From Tuctoria greenei (Eukaryota > Streptophyta > Magnoliopsida > Poales > Poaceae), in assembly GCA_036927565.1 (NCBI GenBank), contig JAYESD010000004.1, positions 93,748,942 to 93,812,941 of the forward strand: a DNA stretch of 64,000 nt, read 5' to 3'. Below the pieces are notes generated by a model that worked only from the letters and a program-made list of their open reading frames with translations, searched no databases and had not been told where the DNA came from. The position numbers and the translations under genes are program-made. Every line of letters starts with the position of its first letter. The first letter of the stretch is position 1. Of this stretch, positions 31,908 through 43,849 are shown piece after piece.

Positions 31908-33284
31908 TGAAAGCATCTAGGCCCCATGAGGTACGGTTTCGGTGATTAATGACAACCATTCGATATTACTAATGAATTTGTGAATGCAAGGTCTCGATAA
32001 CACTCAATCAAATGAAATCTAAATTACATTGGAGACCCATTTAAAATCAACGAATGAGATCAAATCAAATCATATGAAGACAAGAAGTGAAAGCTCTAAC
32101 TTGATATCACTCAATGCTTGAAGACAATCAAAACAACATTTCAAACAAGTGTCAAAGAGGTCACAAGTCCAAATTCCAAAATAACAACTCAAAACAACTC
32201 GAAGTCAACAAGTTGAACACACCGGATCATCCGATGGTCTTTGAGTTGACTGCATCGGTCGAGTTGTGTCAACAAAAGAAGAAGACCTCAGAGCAAAGAA
32301 CTCACCGGATCATCCGATGTGGGTGGCTCAGTGACATCGGTCCATCATCACAGATTGCAACACTGTTGGACCAAGTAAAGCACCGGATCATCCGATGTGC
32401 AGACTTACACACATCGGTCGATCACTCCAGTAAGCTTCAAGATCAAGCAAAATTCTGGAGGAAGAGCCACCGGATCATCCGATGAGAAGACAGATCAACA
32501 TCGGTCTAACAACGGTCATATCTGACACAGTGACATCAGCTAATTTGGCTTTGACCGATGTTAACTGAAGGGGAGACATCGGATCATCCGGTGTTCACAG
32601 AGAAGTGATGTCAGCCTACTTTTCCAATGGCTATCTCGTGGAGGCTGGCTATTTATACCCCTTCAACCTGTCAAATCGACAAGACTTGAAGCCCAGACAT
32701 ACTCTACACATCCTAGAGCATTCAAGCAATAGAGCTACCACTTTCACATCATTTGCTCATCATTTGTACACCAAGAGATAGGCTAGAACTAGCTAGAGAT
32801 AGTGCTTGGGTGCCTCCACTCTTGGTGACTGGAGTCTCTAGTGTAGTGAGAGCCATAAGGGAGTGTCCCTTGGTGTGTGCGACTTCCGGAGCTTGCCAAG
32901 AAGATTGTGGAAGCCCGGAGGATTCCAAAGTGTACAAGGCTTGAGCTCCACCTTGCCGAGGTTGGCGAACGGAGAAGAATAGTGAAGAACCCCCTTGTCT
33001 CGGTGACTTGGGAGTGGCAAAACCCTTCGGTGGGTGCCACAACGTGGATGTAGGTAGATCCTTGTGATCTTACCGAACCACGGGATAAACTCCGTGTCCC
33101 TTGAGCGTTTGCATCCCTCTCCCTTTTTTACACTTATGCAATCTTCATTCCGCAAATTTAATTTACATTGATTGCATAGTTTAATTGCATAGGGAATTGG
33201 GCTTGAGGTCGTTAATCTTAATTGCTTTAAAAAATTGAAAGAAAGCCCAATTCACCCCCCCTCTTGGGCGTTTTGATCCTTACA
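31908..33284 (+). repeat. SIRE B 3' LTR (1377 bp)
   Basis: Same as the 5' LTR apart from about ten substitutions and an 11-bp tandem duplication (GCTCATCATTT, near 32756). It contains the CGGATCATCCG array (32220-32595) and TATA-like CTATTTATAC (32649-32658). Confidence 0.95.
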
Positions 33285-33289
33285 ATGGG

Positions 33290-34313
33290 GAAAGCCAGTT
33301 GATCCATAGTGAAAAGATGTATTGAAATTACCTCTCCATGTCCAGTCCTAAGGTGATTTTCTCTCCCTACCCAGGTCAGATGATAGCCACGGCTCTATCC
33401 TGGTTGATCGTAGTATCCTCGTCTGCTCCATCTCCACATCCGCCTTGTGACGAGCCACTTCGGTTATGCACACCTCTTCATCCTCCTTGGTTTCCTCCCC
33501 TCTCAATTCTGGATCTCACAACGCCTGCATATGTTTTTGTCACACAACGTTGTGAGACTTTTGGTACCAGCGTGAAAACCCTAGGTATCGCTGCCCTCTT
33601 GAACGGAGCCACCAAGCTAGTTGAAGGCAGGTACGGCAAGGCCCAAGATGTAACCAGGTTACCTGGGCTTTGCAATCTATCAGTTTGTGGCATACAAGGA
33701 AAGACTTCTCTACATGAACTTAGAATCACCGAATCCTTTTTAAATTCAAAAACCCAGAATCACTGAATCCGACTTGAAAACTTCGCTCTTGATGAACCCA
33801 CCCCACACCCCACCACAACCCCCCCTCCATCCTCCATATTCGTCCTCTCCTTTGTCGTGCAGCATTGTAAAGGACAATATCCAAATTGATCGACGGAAGA
33901 TCCGACACTGAGCTTCTCTACATGAACTCTCCTCGTTCTATTTGAACTTCTTCAAGGATGCGGTACCTTGAGCCTTTGAAGTCAGGGATCTTTTGCACGA
34001 CCTTAATTTTTTATGATAATTTTCTCTTTCTTGCCGCAAATACAATCGCCACCTCAATAGCTCTTGCGAGAATAAGATCTAATTAAAATATCCTTGGCTT
34101 GTGAATCTATGCCTCTATGTGCCCTTGCAATCGGCTCTAGCATCAGAATGCGGCACCCTGCTTCTCCTCATTTCAATCACAATCTAGCTAAAAGAAAGAG
34201 ATCGAAGAGAAACAAGTATAACAAGAAAAATCTTACCGGAGACGTTAGCGACTACAATGCCATGCACGTAGTTGACGATGCCGCCGCGGTTTAATGTCTT
34301 GTATGTTAGAAAA
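33290..34313. other. Unidentified DNA between SIRE B and a copia LTR
   Basis: About 1 kb with no recognised element. The first ~100 bases continue, on the minus strand, the Gly-rich frame seen at 20908-21059. Short minus-strand open stretches (33478-33729, 34184-34313) include an exon-like end with a donor-like CTCCG|GTAAG (about 34235-34244, minus). It could be old genic sequence or an unrecognised transposon. No homology is claimed. Confidence 0.3.
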
Positions 34314-35217
34314 CAATGCACTTTAGAGATAAAATTAATTCCTAAAATTACAACAGTACGCATGATAGATAGTCCACAGAACATGAACAATAACATGCAA
34401 ATAAAGTAGATTATATCTATCATATTCATGCGTAGATAACTCATCTTTTACTTACAGTGCTGACGATCCAGCTTGAAAAATTATGAGTGGAGTGTGTGAA
34501 GAAGGTTGTAGAAGAAGCAAATCTTCTATCGAGCAGTCGCGCAAATGCTACCCAAAAACCTGATTCACCCCAATCCGTGCATATTCTTCACTGGGACGTG
34601 GTTTTGGAGACACTGCTCTCCCACACGTCGGTGACACGCCGACGGGGAGGATGGACTAGCCTGTAGCAGATTCTCAACACAGTGGACTAGTGAGTCTGTT
34701 CACCTCTGTATCTCAGAATGAAAGCACTCATTATGTATATATAGTGACAAACTCTAGTAACTGAAAGAATCAAGTATACAGTAAAGCAGCACAATTAGGC
34801 TCTAGTAACTGAAGACAATAAACTTTAGTATTTGCAGCATAATTGCGTCAGTTACTGCAGACCATTATCTTCCAGAAACTGAATCATAAAGTGCCACGAA
34901 TTGCAGCAAATTAAAGTCATATTAGTGAGTTTTATCAAAAGAGAGATTGAACAGATTTACTGCGCCAGTCACCACGTCGCAAGTCACAAGTCACGCGTTA
35001 ACTCATGCGAAAATACGCGAATATGCGAATACGTGTGCGCGTGCGTGTGATTTGTTTGTGGCTATAGCCATCCTTCTCTCACATATTCCACACATAGAAA
35101 ATAGCTTCCCTTATAAATAAACTACTCTCCTCAAATAGTCAATGCGAGATTAATGTCTCCTTTACACCTTTGGAATTCAGTAGAGAATAGTTGGGCCTAG
35201 GCCCAAATATTCCAACA
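34314..35217 (-). repeat. Copia 3' LTR (about 904 bp)
   Basis: On the minus strand it starts TGTTGGAATATT and ends TTTTCTAACA, an imperfect terminal inverted repeat. TATA candidates lie at plus 35113-35123 (TTTATTTATAAGG, minus) and about 34734-34743. The left limit is chosen by the TG..CA rule. Confidence 0.65.
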
Positions 35218-35689
35218 ATCCCCACCAAATTCCAAAGGAATAGCTGACACTACTTGTTGTGTGTCCACAATGTTATTTAATATATCAGTTTAACGATGGA
35301 GACCTATTCGGTTGAAAATCCATCTAGATCTAAAAAATCTGCCAACTCACAACTACACAATGGACTATGCCTTGAATTGGTAGTTTTACGTGAGGTGGTT
35401 TCATTTAAAGACCAAACTGATACTAGGCGCCTATTGGGCCAGTCCTCGGGTGGAGCCCATAAGTCATACTCTCGTGTCTCTTTCATGAGCTTCTTAGAGA
35501 ATTCCCAAACCTCACAGACTGCGACCAACAGTCAGCTCATATAGGTGTGTTCGTACAAGAATACTTTGTAGGACAGTATCTCGCACTATAGCCTCCGAAC
35601 ACATTAAGACTTAAGTCAGCCTTCCTTACAGAATAGAGAGTGTTGCATCTTCACTAGAGAGGGTACTAAATAGTTATATACTCTCCTAG

Positions 35690-37345
35690 TTATACATACG
35701 GCTTGTTCTTCCCAAATTCTAATTCACGACATCTCCGATCACATAGGTTTGGGTTACCGCTGTGTATAACTAATGTGGGCCTCAATCCCATCTCCTTCAA
35801 TGCACTATCTATCACATTTCTTGATAGACCTTTTGTAAACAGATCTGCCAGATTTTTTGACATTTGAACATAATCAATGGTTATCACTCCGAAGTTTCTC
35901 AATTTTCTAACCTATTTTAACCGTCTTTTCACATGTCTCGAGGATTTCATATTATCCTTTGTACTTGACACCTTGGCAAGAACTGTTTGATTGTCACATT
36001 ACATAAGAATTGGAGGAATTGGTTTTTCCACCATTGGTAAATCCATCAAGAGTTCCTTTAGCCACTCTGCTTCTACAGAAGCTGTATCTAATGCTGTAAG
36101 CTCTGCCTCCATGGTTGACCTCGTCAAAATAGTCTGTTTACAAGACCTCCATGAGACAGTTGCTCCTCCAAGAGTAAAGACATAACAACTTGTTGCCTTT
36201 ATCTCATCAGCATCAGAAATCCAATTGGAATCACTATAACCCTCTAAAACTTTGGGGTCTCCTGTATAGTGAAGTCCATAACTCATTGTACCACACAAAT
36301 AGCGCATAGCTCGCTCAAGTGCGCGCCAATGATCATCTCCTGGGTTAGCAGTACACCGGCTCAATTTGCTAACCACGACGGAAATGTCAGGTCGAGTAGC
36401 ACCAGCTAGGTACATGAGCGAACCAATTATCTGAGAATATCTTAGTTGGTCTCTTCCTAGTGTTTTATTCTTCTGAAGAATTATACTAGGATCGTATGGT
36501 GTTGGTGAAGGCTTGCTATCCAAATAGCCAAAACGGCTCAAGACCTTCTAAACATAATGGGACTGTAAGAGAGTAATCCCATTCTCATTTCTTATCAGCT
36601 TGACATTTAAGATAACATCAGCCTCCCCTAAGTCTTTCATATCAAAATTATGGAACGGAAAAGATTTTACCTCATTTATCACATCAATATCAGTTGCAAA
36701 AATTAATATATCATTTACATATAAACACATGATCACTTCTCTACCCCCACCATATCGATAATATACACATTTCTCAGCCTCGTTGACAGCAAAGCCTGCT
36801 TGTGTCATGGTACTATCAAATTTCTCATGCCACTGCTTTGGTGCCTGTTTAAGACCGTATAAAGATTTCTTTAACTTACACACCTTATTCTCTTGACCGG
36901 GTATCTCAAATCCTTCTGGTTGATCCATATAAATCTCCTCGTCCAACTCTTCATTAAGGAAATCCATTTTCACATTCATTTGATGGACTAGAAGACCGTG
37001 TGAGGCAACCAAAGAAAGAAGTACCCGAATAGTTGTCATTCTAGAAACGGGTGAGTAAGAATCAAAGAAGTCTTCTCCTTCTTTTTGTGTATAACCTTTC
37101 GCCACCAGCCTGGCCTTGGACTTCTCAATAGTACCATCAGGCCTATGCTTTTTCTTGAACACGCACTTACACCCAATCGTTTTACAACCGAATGGACGAT
37201 CCAATACATCTCAGGTTCCGTTAGTCATGATAGATTTCATGTCACTGCGGACTGCTTCCTTCCAATCGTCCGCATCAGGAGATGCAAACACCTCTTGGGT
37301 GGATCTGGGTGTATCATCCACAAGGTAAACAACAAAATCATCACC
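35690..37345 (-). pseudogene. pol: Copia RT/RNase H remnant, several stops
   Basis: A single minus-strand frame carries the end of the pre-RT linker, RT (36548-37204) and RNase H (35999-36541, 35690-35902), interrupted by stops near 37212, 36548 and 35999. The RT active site reads YVNDILIF instead of YVDD (about 36705-36722), so one catalytic Asp is lost. RNase H shows YSDSNW, MEAELTALD and, after a stop, the KNLADLFTKGL tail typical of copia RNase H. Confidence 0.88.
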
Positions 37346-37349
37346 AAAG

Positions 37350-38415
37350 GATCTTGGTTATGCCATTTGGCCTTACCAATGCACCAGCTACATTCCAATT
37401 TCTTATGAATGCAATTTTTGCTAAATTCATGAATAAGTTTGTACTCATTTTTATGGATGATATACTGGTCTTTAGCACCTCTTTGGATGAACATCTACAT
37501 CATGAAGATTGTCTTTCCGACTCTTCAAGATAATAAGCTTTTCATCAAGTTGAAAAATGCAAGTTTGCTCAAAAGCAGATAAATTACTTGGGACATATCA
37601 TATCTGATCAAGGAGTGGCCACTGATCCTTCCATAAACTGAAGCAACGTTGAGATGGCCCACTCCAACTTCATTCACATAACTGAGAGGTTTCCTTGGGT
37701 TGACAGGCTATTACAGGAAATTTGTGCAACATTATGGTATTATTGCCCGGCCCTTGACCAACTTACTTCACCATAAGGAGTTCTCTTGGAGCCCTGGTGC
37801 TCAAAAAGCTTTTGATGCTCTGAAGCAGGCTATGACACATACCCCTGTCTTAACATTCCCCAACTTTGATAAAGAGTTTATTTTTGAAACAGATGCTTGT
37901 GAAACTGGTTTGGGGGCTGTTCTGTCTCAAGAGAGACATCCCATTGCATTTTTCAGTAAAGGATTGAGTATAGCAAACACAAAAACTATCTACTTATGAA
38001 AAGGAATTCTTGGCAATTATAATGGATGTGGAAAAATGGAGACATTATTGCAAAGGAAACCTTTTATTATCCGAACTGACCACAAAGTATTTGTCACTTA
38101 CAAGAGCAGAATTTATCTACACTAATGCAGAGAAAAGCCTTGAGAAAACTTATTGGACTTCAATTCAAACTGATATATAAGAAGGGCTCTGAGAATAAAG
38201 TGGCTGATGCACTCTCTCGGGTGGGCAAATTTTTTCTGTTGCAGGGTGTTTCAACTGTGGTCCCAAGTTGGATACGAGAAGTGATTAATTCTTACACCAC
38301 AAATTCAAATGCTCAAAACCTCTTGACACGGCTTGCTCTTCATAGTCCTGATGAACATGGTTATTCTTTGTCTAATGGGGTTATAAGACATCAACTTTTC
38401 ATGCTTTTCATGCTT
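37350..38415 (+). pseudogene. pol: Reina-like RT/RNase H, frameshifted
   Basis: The RT palm with intact FMDDILVFS (about 37447-37475), then the connection region (TGYYRKFV, PLTNLLHH), RNase H (ETDACETGLGAVL) and ENKVADALSR. Frame changes lie near 37500-37700 and 38000-38120, so the polyprotein is broken. Confidence 0.85.
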
Positions 38416-39315
38416 TTCATACTTTTTATGCTTCCCCAGTAGGAGGTCACTGGTTACGGGAGAATATTGCACTGCAGACAAAACTGATTCATGCTTTTCA
38501 TGCTTCTCCAGTAGGAGGTCACTCTGGTATTCACGCAACATACCAAATACTCGACAAAAAATTTTCATGGCATGGAATGAAACTTGCTAAAGAGTCCTTT
38601 GTGAAACAGTGCAATATTTGCCAATTGGCAAAACATGAAAACTGTAAGTATCCCGGGCCCCTTCAACCTCTACCTATCCCTCGAAGCTCTTGGGTGGATA
38701 TTTCAATAGATTTCATTGAGGGGCTTCCAATGTCCTATGGATATTGTGCTATTATGGTGGTAGTGGACATATTTACCGAGTATGGTCATTTTATTGCTGT
38801 TAAACACGCATTCACAGCTATGTCCATTGCACAAGTATTCCTTGATCAGATTGTCAGGCTACATGGGATTCCTAAAACTATAGTCTCTGACAGGGATAAA
38901 ATCTTCACTAGTGCTTTTTGGAAGGAATTATTCAAACTTCTGGATACTGGTCTGCACTTTACTTCAGCATATCACCCTCAAAGTGATGGGCAGACTGAAC
39001 GTTTAAATCTAATTTTAGAGATGTTCTTAAGATGTTATGTGCATGAAGCTCCAAAGAAATGGGTTAAATGGCTTCCTCTAGCTGAGATGTGGTATAATTC
39101 TGCATATCATTCAGCTCTCAAATGTTCTCCTTTTAAAGCTCTATATGGTGAAGAACTTTCTGCGGGATACTTTCCTCTGCTTCGGATTTCCACCAATGAT
39201 GAAGTCACTGATATCTTAAAGGAGAGACAACCTTTCCTATCCTTGCTGAAGGAACATCTCTGTCGTGCCCAGAATAGGATGAAAGTGCAAGCTGATAAAA
39301 AAAAGAAGTGACAGA
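38416..39315 (+). pseudogene. Reina-like integrase
   Basis: Zinc-binding HHCC region (HAFHASPVGGHSG, CNICQLAKH), then the core with DISIDFIEG, VSDRDKIFTS and HPQSDGQTE; the D,D,E residues appear present. A local duplication of about 40 bases (around 38402-38452 and 38491-38523) disturbs the start of the zinc region. The open frame 38577-39311 ends in a lysine run followed by a stop. Confidence 0.85.
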
Positions 39316-39886
39316 TCATTTCAAGTCGGGGAACAAGTCTTATTGAAACTTCAACCATACTCTCAAAGCTCAGTGGTTAACAGGCCATTTCAAAAATTGG
39401 CTTATAAGTACTTTGGCCCTTTTGCTGTGTTGGAGCGTGTTGGTCAGGTCGCTTACAAGCTGGATTTGCCTCAAGGAAGTAAGGTGCATCCAATATTCAA
39501 TGTCTCACAACTCAAACCTTTCACACCTAATTACTCTTCGATATTCTCGACCCTACCAGATATTCCTTCACTAGATGTTCATCATCTTCTTCCCAACATA
39601 ATCATTTAGAGGCGGTTGGTTCAGAAAGGTAATTTTGTTGTCACTCAAGTTTTGGTGCTCTCGACAGGTCTTTCTGAATCTTCTGTGACCTGGGAAGATT
39701 ACTCAGTCCTCAAAACCATGTTTCCTGATACTCCACCTTGGGGAAAAGCTGATTCTTCGGGAGGAGGCAATGTCAGCACTGGCGGGGACTCAGTGACTGA
39801 TCAGATGGTGGGAGTTTCTTCGGCCATTTTGAATTCAAGTGGCAGGCCAAACACTAAAGTAGAAGACGGCCCAAACATCGGCCCAG
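39316..39886 (+). pseudogene. Reina-like integrase C-terminus and chromodomain remnant
   Basis: The GPF/Y-like region (YFGPFAVLERVGQVAYKL) is followed in another frame by a degenerate chromodomain (ESSVTWEDYSVLKTMF), which in chromoviruses directs integration to marked chromatin. The chain ends GGGNVSTGGDS. Stops at 39307-39312 and 39607-39609 break it. Confidence 0.75.
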
Positions 39887-41488
39887 GTAAAGTGCATCTA
39901 GGCATCCCCGTAGGTTTTGGATGATTGATGACGACAATTAAGAGTCCAATGAGCTAAGTTGATCCTAAGCACAGGTACAATGATTGAAATGAGATGAAAC
40001 CCTTCAAAAAGTAAAAGGACATAACGGGCATCAAAGGCTCAAGAAGTAGAAATTAGAGTTTCTATGAAGATGAGATTATATAAGCCATGTCATGTGAAAG
40101 GGTGGATGTATCATGTGCATTGAGATCATTCTGGAGGGCACTAAGTGGTGGTTTAGAGAAAAACCTAAGTGAGAAGCCAAAATGAGGAAAAATCGTAGGA
40201 GGCCGGACTAGTTCGGGCCTCACGGCTGGACTAGTCCGGCCAGGCAGACCAGTCCGTTTTGAGACAGACCAAACGTCTCTGGAGTGTTTCTTACTGAATT
40301 TGGAGCTAAGTCCCAGAAGACCGGACTTGTTCATTTTTGGACGGACCAAAGCTCTCTGGAAAAGTTCGGACTTGTCCGTATGGGTATGGACTAGTCCTTT
40401 TGAGACTTAGTGAGATAAACTGAGAGAAACCCTAGAGGGCCAGACTAGTCCGGGCCTACACAGATGAGTCCGTTTTGAGCCGGACTAAACCCTTTTGTCC
40501 TACTTCGGACTAGTCCGTTGTGGACCGGACTAGTCCGTTGTTTAGTGGCTGTTTGAATTTGGAAATTTGGCGGGTAGCATGACGATCGTCGCGTAGTGTG
40601 GCAGTTGTCGGGACCTGACCATAGGTCTATGGTCCCATAGGGCTAGACTAGTCCGGGGCCAGAGGCCGTACTAGTCCGCCCTTCTGCTGAGGTCAGCAGA
40701 AGGCGCTCGGTACCCCTATAAAAAGGGGACCCCGACCTCATTTGAAGAAGTCTTGAACCCTAGCGCTGCCACAAGTAACCAAGAGACTTCCAAAGTCTTC
40801 TACTCATCCTACTAGCCTCAAAGACCAAATCTTGAAGAGATTAGGGTTTGGGGAGGAGAGTAAAGGAAGATCATCGCGCTTTGGCTCTCGGTTTGATCTC
40901 TTTGCACATTGTGATTGTGTTTTGTGGCTTGTGTGAGTTGAGCTTCATGTGCTCCTCATTGAATTGATTTGTGGGAGCCTCAACTTGTGAGTAGCCCCAT
41001 CAAACTTTGTGATTACCCATTGATATAGTGGAATCCAAGCCGGCCATCGTGGTGGCTTGGTGAGAGAAGGGTCAAGTGAGATCCGGTCCTTGTGTGGACT
41101 TCTCAACGTGGATGTAGGCTTCTTCATGGAGCTGAACCACGGGATAAATCCTTTCTCACTTGCCTTTTACCTTTGTGATCACTAGTATTGCCATTAGGGT
41201 TCTTATTGTTCATATTGCCTTTCACTTTTGATCTTTGTCAAAATCTTGTGATCTAAGTACTTTAACTTCACAATCTGAATTATACTAGTTTACCAAATAT
41301 TGCTTATCTCTTTGGTGAACTTAAATTCCGCAAATAACCTGTAGAAACCAAGTTTTTAGGTTTTCACCCTGTGATGAGCAGACTAGTCCGGCCCTGTCTA
41401 GACAAGTCCGGCCTCAGGAATTTAATCTCGTTTTATTAAGTCATTTCAGGTATTATTGCCTATTCACCCCCCATCTAGGCGACTTTCA
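39887..41488 (+). repeat. SIRE C 5' LTR (about 1.6 kb)
   Basis: It matches 60813-61947 over their shared length. The expected terminal TG is replaced (GGTAAAGTG instead of TGAAAGTG). It ends CTTTCA before the primer site. U3 has a palindrome array (40203-40680), a perfect 22-bp inverted repeat (40681-40702) and TATAAAAA (40717-40724). Two more palindromes lie near the end (41383-41412). Confidence 0.88.
40203..40680. repeat. CGGACTAGTCCG palindrome array in SIRE C U3
   Basis: About twelve exact or degraded CGGACTAGTCCG / CGGACTTGTCCG units. Copy number and order differ from the 3' LTR (61130-61630). Confidence 0.88.
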
Positions 41489-41490
41489 AT

Positions 41491-41502
41491 TGGTATCATA
41501 GC
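41491..41502 (+). promoter_or_regulatory. SIRE C primer-binding site
   Basis: TGGTATCATAGC, one base off the tRNA-iMet site, two bases inside the LTR, followed by a donor-like CAG|GTTTCT. Confidence 0.88.
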
Positions 41503-41539
41503 AGGTTTCTCCACAAGAGTCTAACAACTCAGAGAAGAG

Positions 41540-43836
41540 ATGGCCGGAAGGGGTGATAACGAGATTCCAGTGGTCGCTGATGACACCAAGACGAAGAACG
41601 TCGATGTTCTTCAAGATGATCCAAACGACGACGAACAAGTTCGGATGCTCAAGGCTCGGCTTCGTGAGAAGCTCAACGTGCCCAAGAAGGAGATCAAGCA
41701 AATTGCTCCGACCAACATCGGCAAAGGGAGTAGTTCACAAGACTACTTCCGGTATCCTTACAACTATGAGCAACTTACCGCGAGCAATCATTATTTGTCT
41801 ATTCCCATTGGAAAACCTCCTCAGTTTGACGGAAATGATTACTCTATGTGGAAGCATAATATGAAGATGCACCTCATTTCCTTAAACCCTAGCTTGTGGA
41901 AAATTTTTATGACATGTGTTCATCTTTCGAAGAATGAGGAAGACATCACTCCGGAACAAGTCGTCCTTCTCCATCGAATGCTCAAATAGTTGGAGTGATT
42001 ACCTCCTCATTGACTCGAGAGGAGTTCAACCGCATTGAAGGGTTAGAGGTTGCCAAGGAAATATGAGATACCCTAAAGACGGCGCATGAAGGCAACCGCG
42101 TCATTAGGGAGGTGAAGATCGAGATGATCGAAGGAGATCTTGGAAGATTTACCATCATGGATGGTGAGCCCCCCCCCCCCCCAAGACATGTACGACCGCC
42201 TCAAGACTCTCATCAACAAGAGTCGGTCATATGGAAGCACCCGGTGGACGGACCACGAGGTGGTAAAGAGAATGATACGAGCTTTCATGCCTCAAAACGT
42301 CACTCTTTGCTCACTAATTCGCGAGAGCCCGGGCTTCCACAAGATGACTCTCGAAGAAATGCTAGGGAGGATCATCAAACATGAGATGATGGAGCAAGAA
42401 GCCATGTTTTACAATGATCTACAAAGGATTTCCTCCTCCAAGAAAAGGGATGTCTCATTCAAGGCAACATCCTCTAGATCACAAGAAAAGGAAGAGAGTG
42501 ATAAAGAGAGTCCCGATACTGATGAGGAAGAAGCTCTCTTCATCAATAACTTTAAGAGGATGTTTAGAAGAAGGAGGGGGAGCTACCAAAGTAAAAGAAA
42601 GAGCAAAGACAAGCCCAAGACAAGATCAAAGAGGGCTTGCTACAATTGTGGGGAGTATGACCACTTCATTGTGGATTGTCCACATGAAGAAAACAAGAAG
42701 AAGAAGGGGGGCAAGTCCAAAGAGAAGAAGTACTTCAAGAAGAAGAAGCAATCCGGACATGCCCACCTCGCAAAGGAGTGGGATTCAAATGAGGAATCCT
42801 CCTCCGAAGACGAAGAGAAGATAGAAACCATTGCTATGAAGAAGACAACTACGGAAAACAAGCTCTTCCCCAACTTGGAGACTTCAAGGCCAACATGTTT
42901 CATGGACAAGGAGAGAAGAAAGAAGATTAAATCTAAATCCTCTTCTTCAATTTCTTCTCATGATGATTTTGATAGTAGTAGTGAAAATGAACATATGCTT
43001 AAGGACATGAGTAAAAGTACTTTGAAAAGATTGAGATTGTTGACGGAGGAAATATTTGAGAAGTAAGAGCTCATCAACTGTCAAGAGGACATGCTCATCC
43101 AACAAAACGAGAGATGTAAAGAGGTTGAGGAGCTGGAGCTTGAAAGAGGAAGAAGCAAGACACTTGAGCGTGAACTCGCTTTGAGCAAGGAAACTTGCTC
43201 AAACCTTGAGAACACTACAATTGTACTCAAGGATGAACTTGTTAGTTTGACACAAGCTAACAAGATCCTTGAGACACAAGTGAAGTCTCTCAAGGTCAAT
43301 GCACCTTCTTCCTCTCCAAGCTCATCTTCCACAAATATTAAAAACGAAGCATCTCAATCTTGTAGATGTTCAAACTTGATCATAAAGATTAAAGATGAGA
43401 TTAAGTTGGCACAAACCTATCAAGCACCAAAAGGTGACATCTTTGACAAGGAGAAAGTGGTATATGCACGTAGTGCATATACCAACACAAGACATCCCCT
43501 TGTCAAGGATGGTCTTGGCTATTCTAGGGAGATGAGGCAAAACACCAAAACTCCCAAGAATTGCAAAGACTTGATTGTTTTTGTCAAAGGAGGCTCATAC
43601 AACAATAAAGGGAAGAACATTGCTACTACACCCAAGATGCCTAAACAATACCTCATCCATTGTTTCATAATTTTGATGCATCATATGTTTTATTGAGGAA
43701 CAAGTTTGGAAAGGACTATGCTAGGTATGTTGGGCCACACCGCAAGAGTCCCAAACCTTGTGTGTGGGTGCCCAAGTGCCTCTTTACTAACATCAAAGGA
43801 CCCAACACAGCTTGGGTACCTAAAGTCAAGGCTTAA
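41540..43836 (+). pseudogene. gag: SIRE C gag, disrupted
   Basis: The N-terminal capsid region (41540-41989) contains GKPPQFDGNDYSMWKH. After frame changes and a run of 14 C (42169-42182) it continues with the rest of the capsid, a CCHC knuckle (CYNCGEYDHFIVDC, about 42640-42681) and acidic linkers (42140-43066). A stop at 43064-43066 follows, then a coiled coil (43091-43696). The end AWVPKVKA and TAA (43834-43836) match the family. Very similar to element A gag. Confidence 0.88.
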
Positions 43837-43849
43837 ATCTTTCTTGTAG

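Larger units (their letters stand above)
21060..33284 (+). mobile_element. Complete SIRE-type Ty1/copia element B (12,225 bp)
   Basis: Bounded by near-identical LTRs (21060-22425 and 31908-33284) and flanked by ATGGG on both sides (21055-21059 and 33285-33289), the expected 5-bp duplication. Primer site, gag, pol, env-like ORF and polypurine tract are all present. By eye the LTRs differ by about ten substitutions and one 11-bp tandem duplication, so insertion is recent. Pol is uninterrupted. Gag and the env-like ORF carry one and two TAG codons. Confidence 0.96.
34314..37350 (-). mobile_element. Ty1/copia element, 3' part (minus strand)
   Basis: A 3' LTR (34314-35217), a purine-rich tract beside it (plus 35218-35231) and a copia RT/RNase H region up to about 37350, where the element is cut and Reina-like sequence begins. 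The RT style (LYVNDILIF, DRPFGC, SLYGLKQAPKQW) differs from the SIRE elements and suggests a Tork-like or related copia lineage. No 5' LTR is visible. Confidence 0.8.
37350..39886 (+). mobile_element. Reina-like chromovirus (Ty3/gypsy), 3' part
   Basis: The sequence starts abruptly inside RT (VMPFGLTNAPATFQ) and runs through RNase H, integrase and a chromodomain-like end. It finishes with the SSGGGNVSTG-type tail seen in Reina elements, and SIRE C then begins. Gag and both LTRs are missing or outside. The lineage call rests on motif style. Confidence 0.8.

Noticed and set aside
33338..33766. 142-codon plus-strand ORF right of SIRE B
   Set aside because: No recognisable domain, and the minus strand is also open; not enough to call a gene.
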